Part shown: piece by piece, positions 24,272-33,280 of the stretch
How the letters are laid out: each line of letters starts with the position of its first letter
Position numbering within the stretch: position 1 is the first letter of the stretch
Assembly (NCBI RefSeq): GCF_021631985.1
Contig: NZ_CP070225.1
Span: 9,982,001 to 10,046,000 of the forward strand
Direction of reading: 5' to 3'
From: Sandaracinus amylolyticus
Lineage (GTDB): Bacteria > Myxococcota_A > Polyangia > Polyangiales > Sandaracinaceae
DNA: 64,000 nt
Notes under the pieces: model-generated
What the model was told of the DNA's origin: nothing
What the model saw: the letters and a program-made list of their open reading frames with translations, nothing else
The model's database searches: none
Made by a program: the position numbers and the translations under genes

Positions 24272-25699
24272 TCAGTGCACGTGGTCGTGGCTTCCGTCGC
24301 TCACGTCGATCATCCCCATCATCCCCGCGTCGGCGTGGTCGAGGATGTGGCAGTGCACCATCCACATGCCCGGCCGCTCGTCGTAGCGCACGACGAAGCT
24401 CGCCTCGCCGTCGACCGGCACGTCGATGGTGTCGATCCACTCCGGGAGCACGTTCCCGTGCGCGTCGAGCGCCTGGAAGAAGAACCCGTGCAGGTGGATC
24501 GGGTGCGACCAGTCCATCGTGTTGCGGAACGTCCAGACCTGCGTCTCGCCCACGTGCGCCGCGACCGGCGTCGCGTCCCAGTGCGGCACTCCGTCGAAGC
24601 CCATCACCAGCTGTCCGTCGACCGTGCGCTGCGTGAGATCGACGTCGAAGCGCGTCGCGCCCGCCGTGCTCAGCGCCTCGACCTGACGCGCGGGGATGTC
24701 GGGGATCGCGACGTCCTCCGGCGCGCCCACGAGCTCGATCGCGAGCACGTCGACCTCGTCGCGGAACTCCGTCGAGCCGTAGCCGCGATCGTACGGCACC
24801 CATCGCATCGTCAGCGTCTCGCCGTCTCGCCCGCGCGGCACGACGATGGCGTCGACGCGCTGCCCCGGCATGATCACCGGACGTGCGCTCTCGCGCGGAC
24901 CGCTCGGTGAGATCCCCGCGTCGCCGCCGATCACCGTGAAGCGATGCCCCTCGATCGCGAGCTGGAAGTAGCGGCTGATCGCCGCGTTCACCATCCGCAG
25001 CCGCAGCGGCACGCCGTTGCGCGCGCGGATCGTCGGGCGCTCGCGACCGTTCGTGAGCACGTGGTTGCCCTCGCGACCGAAGAGCGTCGCGAGCGAGCCG
25101 CCCACGTCGGGCCCGAGCAGCTGTCCGTCGTCGTCGTCGTCGGTCGCGACGTCGCTCAGCACCAGCACGAGCTCGTCCATCTCGGGCTCGTCGTCCGCGC
25201 GCACCACGATCGTGCCGTAGAGCCCCGCCGCGACCTGCGCCGCGCTGCGATGGTGCGGATGGAACCAGTAGAGCCCTTCGTCGGGCAGCACGAAGTCGTA
25301 GTCGAACGTCTCGCCGGGCGCGATCGGCGGGTTCGGATGATCGGGCGCGCCGTCCATCTCGTTCGGCACCCGCACGCCGTGCCAGTGGATCGTGGTCGGC
25401 TCGGGCAGCTCGTTGCGGAAGTGCACGATCAGTCGATCGCCGACGCGCGCGTCGATGCGCGGCCCGGGCACGGTCCCGCCGTACGACCACATGCGCGTCG
25501 CGCCCGCCTCGACGATCGCGAGCTCGGTCTCGCGCGCGACCATCTCGATCTCGATCACGCGCGGATCAGGATCGAGATCGGTGGGCGTCTCGAGCCGCAC
25601 CTCCTCGTCCCAGCCCATCGGTTGTGCGAGGTCGTCGCCCTGCGGTGCGCACGAGAGCGCGAGCAAGGCGAGCCCCATCGGAACGGCGATCCGACGCAT
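24272..25699 (-). CDS. Multicopper oxidase (CueO/CotA-type) lipoprotein
   Basis: A 475-residue three-cupredoxin-domain oxidase exported as a probable lipoprotein (lipobox ALLALSC near residue 17). All four copper-binding segments are present: THWHG-type TTIHWHGVRVP, YWFHPHHRS, HPIHLHGFFF and MVHCHILDHADAGMM, which give the type 1, 2 and 3 copper ligands including the T1 Cys and axial Met region. Family members oxidise Cu(I), phenols, bilirubin or Mn(II) with O2. No Met-rich copper insert like that of CueO is present, but an Asp run (DDDDDG) lies near residue 200. The C-terminus is His-rich (SDGSHDHVH). ATG start at 25699; a palindrome centred 52 bases upstream may control it. Confidence 0.93.
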   Translation of the reverse strand: MRRIAVPMGLALLALSCAPQGDDLAQPMGWDEEVRLETPTDLDPDPRVIEIEMVARETELAIVEAGATRMWSYGGTVPGPRIDARVGDRLIVHFRNELPEPTTIHWHGVRVPNEMDGAPDHPNPPIAPGETFDYDFVLPDEGLYWFHPHHRSAAQVAAGLYGTIVVRADDEPEMDELVLVLSDVATDDDDDGQLLGPDVGGSLATLFGREGNHVLTNGRERPTIRARNGVPLRLRMVNAAISRYFQLAIEGHRFTVIGGDAGISPSGPRESARPVIMPGQRVDAIVVPRGRDGETLTMRWVPYDRGYGSTEFRDEVDVLAIELVGAPEDVAIPDIPARQVEALSTAGATRFDVDLTQRTVDGQLVMGFDGVPHWDATPVAAHVGETQVWTFRNTMDWSHPIHLHGFFFQALDAHGNVLPEWIDTIDVPVDGEASFVVRYDERPGMWMVHCHILDHADAGMMGMIDVSDGSHDHVH

Positions 25700-25745
25700 T
25701 GGACGCGAGAGAGTACGCGCGACCCCCCCGGGCGCCACGACCGCC

Positions 25746-25757
25746 TGATCTAGATCA
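25746..25757. promoter_or_regulatory. Candidate CRP/FNR-family operator
   Basis: TGATCTAGATCA is a perfect 12-bp palindrome. It fits the NTGAT-N4-ATCAN core recognised by FNR/DNR-type regulators and lies between the divergent multicopper oxidase (start 25699) and dapF (start 25856). The match is seen; the regulator is inferred. Confidence 0.45.
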
Positions 25758-25855
25758 CGGACCGCATCGACCTCCGAGGCGTACCGCCACGCTTCGCGCG
25801 GCGGGTCCACCCCTCGACATCGCGACATCGCAGATGCACAAAGGCCTGCATCGCC

Positions 25856-26689
<834 letters not shown>

Positions 26690-26842
26690 CGCGACCGCTA
26701 CGGAATTCGACACGGAGGGCCGCAGAGAAAATCACCGCTCTGCGGCCTCTGTGTTCTGCGTGGGTCGATCTCTCTTCTCCTGCTCTCCTCTTCAACGAGC
26801 GGTGAGCGATCAGCGCACCTGAACGTGCGTCGAGCGTTATAT

Positions 26843-26856
26843 CGAATTGCAATTCG
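26843..26856. promoter_or_regulatory. AT-rich 14-bp palindrome upstream of the XRE regulator
   Basis: CGAATTGCAATTCG is a perfect palindrome inside a locally AT-rich patch (GTTATATCGAATTGCAATTCG) that stands out in this very GC-rich DNA. It lies 42 bases before the likely ATG of the XRE gene, where an autoregulatory operator overlapping a promoter would be expected. Confidence 0.55.
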
Positions 26857-26897
26857 CTCGTTGCATCTCGCGCGTGACGATCGCCAGACTTCTCGCC

Positions 26898-27395
26898 ATG
26901 CCGGGATCCACGATGGGCGTGCGCATCGAGCGCGCCCGAGAGCTCGCCGGGCTCAACAAGAACCAGCTCGCGCGCGCCGTGGGCACCTCGTGGCAGCACG
27001 TCGATCACTGGGAGCGCGATCGCACCCAGCCGAGCCCGACGTCGCTCTCGCGGCTCGCGTCGGTGCTCGGCGTGACGCTCGCGTATCTGCTCGGCGAGGA
27101 AGAGCCGGTCGTGCCGCCGCTGCAGGAAGCGCTCGAGACCTTCCTGCGCAGCTACGCGCCGCCCGACCTCACGCCGCAGGAGACCGCCTGGCTGCGCGCG
27201 GCGCCGATCGACCCCGCGCTCGCGACCCCGGGCACGTACCTCGATCTGCTCCACCGCATCCGCATGCCGCGGCCCGCGAGCACGATCCCGCCCGCCCCCG
27301 CGGCCGACGACGAAGAGCCGTCGCGCAACAAGACCGGCCGGCGCGCCAAGGTGCGCATGGAAGACGTGCTCGCGCGCGTGAAAGGACGCCGATGA
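26898..27395 (+). CDS. XRE-family HTH transcriptional regulator
   Basis: A 165-residue regulator with an N-terminal Cro/CI helix-turn-helix (MGVRIERARELAGLNKNQLARAVGTSWQHVDHWERDRTQPSPTSLSRLASVLGVTLAYLLGEE, residues 6-70). It continues into a helical segment and a disordered Pro/Lys/Arg-rich tail. Several starts are possible; ATG 26898 or ATG 26913 place the protein just ahead of the HTH, while upstream TTG or GTG starts would begin within or beside the palindrome. The stop overlaps the next start (ATGA), so this is the first gene of a three-gene cassette with a degenerate receiver and a Ser/Thr kinase. It probably represses its own operon through the upstream palindrome (inference). Confidence 0.85.
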   Translation: MPGSTMGVRIERARELAGLNKNQLARAVGTSWQHVDHWERDRTQPSPTSLSRLASVLGVTLAYLLGEEEPVVPPLQEALETFLRSYAPPDLTPQETAWLRAAPIDPALATPGTYLDLLHRIRMPRPASTIPPAPAADDEEPSRNKTGRRAKVRMEDVLARVKGRR

Positions 27396-27820
27396 GCGAC
27401 GATCCCTCCTACGTCCTCGTCGTCGACTCCGACGAGGGCTCGCTCGGCAGCGTCGCGGCGGTGCTCGCCGCGCTCGGCCGTCCGGTGCGTGGTGCGCGCG
27501 ACGCCGCGTCCGCGCTCTCCGCGATCCTCGCGAGCCCGCCGCTGATCGTCGTGCTCGCCGGCGATCGCACCGCGCTCGCCGCGATCGACCTCGCGCGCGT
27601 GGTGCGCGATCGCCTCGGTCATCGCGCGCCGCGCATCCTGCTCGTGAGTGGCGCCGCGGTGAGGCGCGTCGATCTCCGTCACGTCGACGACGTCGTGCGT
27701 CGCCCCTATCGCGCGGAGGAGCTCGTCGCGCGCGCGAAGCGCCTCGTGCGCGCGAGCGGCGTGTGGTCGCTCCGCGGCAAGGAGGCGCCGCGCACGTCGC
27801 GACGCGTCGGGCCTGCATGA
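27392..27820 (+). CDS. Degenerate response-regulator receiver protein
   Basis: A 142-residue protein whose first 120 residues match the CheY fold (YVLVVDSDEGSLGSVAAVLAALGRPVRGARDAASALSAIL, then PPLIVVLAGD, RILLVSGA, VVRRPYRAEELVARAKRLV). The acidic pair of strand 1 survives (VDSDE), but strand 3 lacks the phospho-acceptor Asp (LIVVL where LILLD is expected), and the conserved Lys before Pro is Arg (RRPY). It is therefore probably a pseudo-receiver that binds a partner without phosphotransfer. A basic tail follows. It overlaps both neighbours by ATGA junctions, which implies coupled synthesis with the XRE regulator and the kinase. Confidence 0.8.
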   Translation: MSDDPSYVLVVDSDEGSLGSVAAVLAALGRPVRGARDAASALSAILASPPLIVVLAGDRTALAAIDLARVVRDRLGHRAPRILLVSGAAVRRVDLRHVDDVVRRPYRAEELVARAKRLVRASGVWSLRGKEAPRTSRRVGPA

Positions 27821-29349
27821 GCGCACCGCTGCCCGCGCACCCCGACGACACCTGGATCGGCCGCGTCATCGACGGCCGCTATCGGATCCTTCGTCGGCTC
27901 GGCGTGGGTGGCATGGGCGTGGTGTTCGAGGCCGAGCACCTGAAGCTCGGCAAGCGCGTCGCGCTCAAGGCGATCGCGCCCGAGCGCATCGGTGACGCGG
28001 AGGTCGCGGCGCGCTTCACGCGCGAGGCGATGGCGACCGCGCAGATCGAGCACCCGCACATCGCGGCGGGCTTCGACTACGGTCTGCTCGCCGAGGGCGG
28101 CGCGTACCTCGTCGCGCAGCTCGTGCGCGGCACCAGCCTGCGCGAGCGCCTGGCCCGCGGTCCGACGCCGTGGCGCGAGGCGTGCGGGATCGCGGCGCAG
28201 ATCGCGGACGCGCTCACCGCGATCCACCGCGCGGGCTACGTGCATCGCGACCTCACGCCGGAGAACGTGCTGGTCGCGGATCGCGACGACGGCACCTCGC
28301 ACGTCTACGTGCTCGATCTCGGCGTCGCCGCGCTGCTCGCGGCGAGCGCGCCGCCTCCGCAGCCGACCGCCGGCACGCTCACCGTGATGGGCACGATCGT
28401 CGGCACCGCGGGCTACATGGCGCCCGAGCAGGCGCTGGGACGCATCGTCGATGCGCGCGCCGATCTCTACGTCGTCGGCGTGCTGCTCTGGGAGATGATC
28501 GCGGGGCGCCCGCTCTTCTCTCGCGACGTGGGCCTCACCGCGATCGTCGCGTCGCAGCTCTCGTCCGAGCCGCCCGGCGCGCCCGCGCCGTTCGACGCCA
28601 CCGTGCCCTTCGATCTCGAGCGCCTCCTGCGCGACCTGCTGAGCGTCGAGGCGGATCGACGCCCCGCGAGCGCGAGCGAGCTGCGCACCGAGCTGCTGCG
28701 CATCCAGGGCTCGGTCGCGCGCGAGCCCACCGCGCGCATCGCGCTCCCTGCACCGCCGTCGGATCCCATCGACGAGCTCACGCGTATCGCGTCGGCGATC
28801 GGCGATCGCGTCCGGGTCGCGCTGCGCACGCGCGACGGCAAGCGCGGGATCGCGATCGGTCTGGGCGTGGGTGCGCTGCCCGCGCTCGTGCTGCTGATCG
28901 GCACCTACGCGCTGCTCGCGAGCGACCCGCCCGAGGCGATGATCGCGCCCGCGGTGCACGCGCCGGCCGAGGTGGTCGCGGCCGCGGTGCCGGTCCCCGC
29001 GGTGCCCGAGCCGCCCGGACCGCACGACGCGACGATCGAGCGAATGCTCCACGGCCGCCAGCACCGCGAGCGCGAGCGCGCGGCGGCGGCGATCCTCGAG
29101 GCCGATCCCGCGACCGTGCCCGCCTACGCGCGCCACGTCGCGGGCCTCACGATCGCGAACCGATGCCCCCAGCGCGCCCAGCACCTCGACGCGATCCGCG
29201 CGCTCGGCGATCCTCGCGCGCTCCCCGCCCTCGAGTGGCTCGCAGCCGAACCGACCACCGGATGCGGCCGCCGTGGCCGATTCGACTGCTACGGGTGCCT
29301 CCGAGAGCAGATTCCGCTGACGATTGCCGCGCTGACGGCGGCCCACTGA
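27817..29349 (+). CDS. Ser/Thr protein kinase, membrane-anchored
   Basis: A 510-residue PknB-type kinase. The kinase domain (residues 20-300) has the Gly-rich loop LGVGGMGVVFEAEH, catalytic Lys in VALKAI, HRDLTPENVLV and a DLG in place of DFG (VLDLGVAALL), then GTAGYMAPEQALG. A single membrane segment (ALPALVLLIGTYALLA, about residues 355-375) leads to an Ala/Pro/Val-rich spacer and a roughly 100-residue extracytoplasmic domain. That domain has four Cys (NRCPQ, TGCGRRGRFDCYGC) and HEAT-like AIRALGDPRALPALEWL helices. ATG start overlapping the pseudo-receiver stop. The last gene of the XRE/receiver/kinase cassette. Confidence 0.9.
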   Translation: MSAPLPAHPDDTWIGRVIDGRYRILRRLGVGGMGVVFEAEHLKLGKRVALKAIAPERIGDAEVAARFTREAMATAQIEHPHIAAGFDYGLLAEGGAYLVAQLVRGTSLRERLARGPTPWREACGIAAQIADALTAIHRAGYVHRDLTPENVLVADRDDGTSHVYVLDLGVAALLAASAPPPQPTAGTLTVMGTIVGTAGYMAPEQALGRIVDARADLYVVGVLLWEMIAGRPLFSRDVGLTAIVASQLSSEPPGAPAPFDATVPFDLERLLRDLLSVEADRRPASASELRTELLRIQGSVAREPTARIALPAPPSDPIDELTRIASAIGDRVRVALRTRDGKRGIAIGLGVGALPALVLLIGTYALLASDPPEAMIAPAVHAPAEVVAAAVPVPAVPEPPGPHDATIERMLHGRQHRERERAAAAILEADPATVPAYARHVAGLTIANRCPQRAQHLDAIRALGDPRALPALEWLAAEPTTGCGRRGRFDCYGCLREQIPLTIAALTAAH

Positions 29350-29475
29350 TCAGAACCTGAGCGCTGGGCGCGCTCGATCGCGTCAGCGTGGCTCGCGGCT
29401 GCCGCATCGAGCCCGCAGGCGCGCGCCTCACGACGCTGCGGGCAGGGGCACGTGTGTTGCTGTGCGCTCCGCACG

Positions 29476-30903
29476 ATGTCCGCGCCTCGCACTGCGCTCC
29501 TCCTCTCCGCCCTCGCGCTCGCTGCGTGCGAGCCCGAGACGCCGGGCACACCGGTCGCCGCCGACGCGCTCTGCGCGGAGATCGCCGCGATCGTCTGCGC
29601 GTCCGACGCCGCGTGCTTTCCCGGCTCGACCCCCGACGACTGCACCGACGATCAAGCCGCGCGCTGCGACGAGATCGTGCAGCCGCTCGTCGACGATCCG
29701 CGGCTCGCCTACGACGCGCTGCGCGCGGGCGAGTTCGTCGAGTCGATGCGGGCGCAGGGCGACGCGTGCTGGGAGGCGCCCTTCGACTACGCGTCGTTCC
29801 TCGACGTGTTCGCGGGCACCGGCGCGCTCGGCGCAGACTGCACGCCCGCACGCCTCGACGCGAGCTCGCTGCGCGCGTCGTCGCTCTCGTGCGCCGATCG
29901 CGCCGCGTGTCGCCTCCACCTGCGCGCCGACGGCAGCACGGTCGGCGTGTGCGAGGCGCGCCGCGACGACGCGTGCTCGCACGCGCTCGACTGCGAGGCC
30001 GACGAGTTCTGCAGCCTGCCCGCGCGATGGCAGCCCGGCGTGTGGGGCGAGTGCCGCCCGCTGCGCGCCGACGGCTGGGCCTGCGCGGACGATCTCGAGT
30101 GCGCGAGCCGGCACTGTGACGGCACGTGCACCGCGCGCCCCGCGCTCTCGCGGCCGCTCGCGGTGCCGTACGCCGACCTCGTGCTCGGTGCCGAGCCGAT
30201 CGCCTACCTGCGCTTCGGCGAGAGCGGCACGCGCTTCACCGACGCGAGCGGGCACGGCCATGCGGGAGAGGTGATCGGCGGCGCGAGGCGCGCGACCGAC
30301 GGCGCGATCGAGGACGACACCAGCGGCGCGCTGCAGCTCGGCGGAGAAGGGCAGCTCGTGCGCATCGCGGGGCTCGACGAGCTCGAGGACGCCGAGGCGC
30401 TCTCGCTCGAGTGCTGGTTCCGCCGCGAGGACCTCACCGAGTCGCGCCCGCTGCTCGACCTCTCCGACGCGATGGGCCTCGGCCCGCACGTGTGGAACCA
30501 CGATCGCGGCGACAAGCTCTTCGCCAACTTCGTCGACGGCGCCGACGCGCAGCACCCGATCATGTCGGGCGAGAACGCGGTGAGCGCGTCGACGTGGCAC
30601 CACGTCGTCGCGACCTTCGACGGCACGATGGGCCGCCTCTACCTCGATGGCGCGCGTGTCGGCGAGGTCATGCTCCCGGCGCCCGCCGAGGACGATCCGG
30701 TGCTGCACGTGAGCGACACGCTCTACGTCGGTCATCGCGTCGCGATCGGCGATCAGCCCGCGCGCTCGTTCGCCGGCGCGATCGACGAGGTCGCGGTGTA
30801 CGACCACGCGCTCGACGAGGCGACGATCCGACGCCACCACGCGGCCGGTCTCGCGGGCGTGATCGAGAACGAGCTCCCGCTCTTCTCGTGGCTGGCCCCG
30901 TGA
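29476..30903 (+). CDS. LamG-domain Cys-rich lipoprotein
   Basis: A 475-residue predicted lipoprotein (lipobox LALAAC at residue 17). Residues 25-225 are Cys-rich, with paired motifs such as DDACSHALDCEADEFC and CADDLECASRHCDGTC that resemble Dickkopf/EGF-like modules of myxobacterial exoproteins. The C-terminal 230 residues form a concanavalin-like LamG domain: PIAYLRFGE, FTDASGHGHAGEV, ALSLECWFRRED, STWHHVVATFDGTMGRLYLDGARVGE and FAGAIDEVAVYDHALDEATIRRHHAAG. Such domains bind glycans or proteins. Start at ATG 29476, just before the signal peptide. The stop overlaps the next start (TGATG), so it is co-translated with the M23 peptidase gene. Confidence 0.85.
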   Translation: MSAPRTALLLSALALAACEPETPGTPVAADALCAEIAAIVCASDAACFPGSTPDDCTDDQAARCDEIVQPLVDDPRLAYDALRAGEFVESMRAQGDACWEAPFDYASFLDVFAGTGALGADCTPARLDASSLRASSLSCADRAACRLHLRADGSTVGVCEARRDDACSHALDCEADEFCSLPARWQPGVWGECRPLRADGWACADDLECASRHCDGTCTARPALSRPLAVPYADLVLGAEPIAYLRFGESGTRFTDASGHGHAGEVIGGARRATDGAIEDDTSGALQLGGEGQLVRIAGLDELEDAEALSLECWFRREDLTESRPLLDLSDAMGLGPHVWNHDRGDKLFANFVDGADAQHPIMSGENAVSASTWHHVVATFDGTMGRLYLDGARVGEVMLPAPAEDDPVLHVSDTLYVGHRVAIGDQPARSFAGAIDEVAVYDHALDEATIRRHHAAGLAGVIENELPLFSWLAP

Positions 30904-33185
30904 TGCGCGCCGCCGTCGTGATCGCGATCGTGCTCGCGTCGTCGTCGTCGATCGCGCGCGCGCAGAGCGTCCGCTACCGGCGCCCCTTCGACGGCGGCCA
31001 CCGCGTGAGCGCGTACTTCGATCACAACGGCGGCGGGGGCTGCACCGACTGGGCGTGCGGCGGCACTTGTTACAACGGCCACTCCGGCAACGACTACGCG
31101 ATGCCGGTGGGCACGCCGGTGCTCGCCGCCGCGGCGGGCCGCGTCGTCGCGACGTTCAACGGCTGCGCGAACTACGGCTCGTTCGGCAACACCTGCGGCG
31201 GTCGCTGCGGCAACTACGTCTCGATCGCGCACGACGACGGCTCGCGCTCGACCTACTGCCACATGCAGCTCGGCTCGATCCGCGTGGGCGTGGGACAGCA
31301 CGTCGGGTGCGGCCAGGTGATCGGCGGATCGGCCTCGAGCGGCAGCAGCACCGGGCCTCATCTGCACTTCGGTCATCGCTCGCCGGGCTCGGGCAGCTCG
31401 AGCGATCCCTACGCCGGCGGGTGCAGCCGTGCGAACACGCTGTGGACCGCGCAGGGCGGCTATCGCGAGCTGCCCGGCACCGGATGCCAGGGGGGTGGAT
31501 GCGTGCCCGGCGGCGAGCAGTGCAACGGGCGCGACGACGACTGCGACGGACGCAGCGACGAAGGTCTCTCGCGCGGCTGCGGCACCGACGTCGGTGAGTG
31601 CGTCGCAGGGCACCAGGCCTGCGAGGGCGGTGGATGGAGCGCGTGCCGCGGTGAGGTCGGCCCGCGCGCCGAGGACTGCGACGGGCGCGATCAGGACTGC
31701 GACGGCGCGACCGACGAGGCGCTCGCGCGCAGCTGCGGCACCGACGTGGGCGAGTGCGTCGCGGGCATCGAGACCTGCCGCGCTGCGAGCTGGAGCGCGT
31801 GCGAGGGCGCGATCGATCCGGTGCCCGAGCGCTGCGACACGCTCGACAACGACTGCGACGGCACGAACGACGACGAGCGCATCTGCGAGCGCGAAGAGGT
31901 CGCGTGGTACGCGCCCGAGAGCGACACCGACGCGAGCGGAGACGGGCGCGCCGACGCGTGCGCGCGCACCTCGAGCGGCTTCGCGTGCCTCGCGACCGGA
32001 GCAGGGCAGGGCTTCACGCTGCGCGTCGCCGGCGCGGCGCTCGCCGAGGCCGACTTCTGGGTCGCGTCCGCGACCCGCATGGGCGATCTCGACGGCGACG
32101 GACGCGCCGACGTGTGCGCGCGAGAAGGCGATCGACTCGCGTGCTGGCGCTCGAGCGGCGTCGGGTTCGTCGATCGCATCGAGGGACCGAGCGTCGCCGG
32201 CGCGACCACGATCGAGCTCGCCGACGTCGACGGAGACGCGAGGCTCGATGCATGCGTGCGCGACGCGCGCGGTCTCGCGTGCCATCGCGGCGTGGAGCAC
32301 GGCTTCGGTGCGATCACGACGCTGCCCGCGCTCGCCGATGCGGCGGGCTTCGGCGACGTGATCCACCACGGCTCGATCCGCTTCGGCGACGTCGACGGCG
32401 ACGGACGTTCCGACGTGTGCGCCCGCGACGCGCAGGGCGTCGACTGCTGGCTCGGCGAGGGCGATCGTTTCGGAGAGCGCATCCGCGGTCCGCGCTGGAG
32501 CGACGAAGGCGGATGGGCGCAGCTCTCGCGCTGGAGCACGCTGCGCCTCGCCGACGTCGACGGAGACGGGCGCGACGATCTCTGCGGGCGCGGCCCCGCG
32601 GGGTTCCGCTGCGCGCTCGCGAGCGGGCGCGGCTTCGAGCGCGAGGTGCTCGGCCCCGCGATGGACGGCGCGGCGTACGAGCGCGTCGACGTCTACGCCA
32701 CCGTGCGCCTCGGCGACGTCGACGGCGACGGTCGCGCCGACGTGTGCGCGCGCGAGCCCGAGGGCGTGCGGTGCTGGCTCTTCGGAGGTCGCGCGTTCGA
32801 TCGCGCCATCGTCGGTCCCGCGCTCACCGACGCCGCGGGCTGGACCGCGCCCGAGCGCCATCGATCGATCCGCCTCGCCGACGTCGACGGCGACGGGCGC
32901 GCCGATCTCTGCGCGCGCCACGCCGACGGACTGCGCTGCTCGCTCTCGACCGGGCACGGGTTCGATCACACGTGGATCGCGCCCGAGTGGTCCGACGAGA
33001 GCGGTCTCGCGCACGAGGCGAGCGGCACCACGATCCGGGTCGCGGGCGGACGGCGCGTGGGCACCGGGGACGACGCGCTGCGCGGGACGTTCGGCTGCAC
33101 CGCATCGCCGGGCGGTCGCGCGCCGCTCGCCGTGCTGGTGCTCCTCGCGCTGATCGGGTTCTCGCGTCGTAGACGAATCGTCTAG
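30903..33185 (+). CDS. M23 peptidase with MopE repeats, VCBS-like repeats and MYXO-CTERM-like anchor
   Basis: A 760-residue secreted protein. The signal peptide (to ARAQS, about residue 21) is followed by an M23/LytM endopeptidase domain with HSGNDYAMPVGTPVLAAAAGRVV, YCHMQL and GPHLHFGHR. The zinc ligands His, Asp and the HLH His are all present, so it is probably active on peptidoglycan cross-links or peptides. Residues 200-330 carry three MopE-type repeats (CNGRDDDCDGRSDEG, CDGRDQDCDGATDEA, CDTLDNDCDG). Residues 340-720 have seven FG-GAP/VCBS-like repeats built on GDVDGDGRADVCAR, likely calcium-binding. The end (TFGCTASPGGRAP, hydrophobic helix, SRRRRIV) matches a MYXO-CTERM sorting signal. 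The ATG overlaps the upstream stop. Confidence 0.9.
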   Translation: MRAAVVIAIVLASSSSIARAQSVRYRRPFDGGHRVSAYFDHNGGGGCTDWACGGTCYNGHSGNDYAMPVGTPVLAAAAGRVVATFNGCANYGSFGNTCGGRCGNYVSIAHDDGSRSTYCHMQLGSIRVGVGQHVGCGQVIGGSASSGSSTGPHLHFGHRSPGSGSSSDPYAGGCSRANTLWTAQGGYRELPGTGCQGGGCVPGGEQCNGRDDDCDGRSDEGLSRGCGTDVGECVAGHQACEGGGWSACRGEVGPRAEDCDGRDQDCDGATDEALARSCGTDVGECVAGIETCRAASWSACEGAIDPVPERCDTLDNDCDGTNDDERICEREEVAWYAPESDTDASGDGRADACARTSSGFACLATGAGQGFTLRVAGAALAEADFWVASATRMGDLDGDGRADVCAREGDRLACWRSSGVGFVDRIEGPSVAGATTIELADVDGDARLDACVRDARGLACHRGVEHGFGAITTLPALADAAGFGDVIHHGSIRFGDVDGDGRSDVCARDAQGVDCWLGEGDRFGERIRGPRWSDEGGWAQLSRWSTLRLADVDGDGRDDLCGRGPAGFRCALASGRGFEREVLGPAMDGAAYERVDVYATVRLGDVDGDGRADVCAREPEGVRCWLFGGRAFDRAIVGPALTDAAGWTAPERHRSIRLADVDGDGRADLCARHADGLRCSLSTGHGFDHTWIAPEWSDESGLAHEASGTTIRVAGGRRVGTGDDALRGTFGCTASPGGRAPLAVLVLLALIGFSRRRRIV

Positions 33186-33214
33186 AAACGGCAGGTCATC
33201 CAGGCGATTCGTCT
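33171..33214 (+). terminator. Hairpin terminator candidate after the M23 gene
   Basis: AGACGAATCG at 33171-33180 pairs perfectly with CGATTCGTCT at 33205-33214. The left arm lies in the last codons of the M23 gene, and the loop is 24 bases. The arms contain more A/T than their surroundings. Alternatively it is a regulatory inverted repeat ahead of the DedA gene. Confidence 0.45.
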
Positions 33215-33280
33215 GCGCCGTGTGCCCTGGACAGCAGCATCGTCCATGCGCGAGCCCGCGGGCGTGCCCATGTCCCGATC

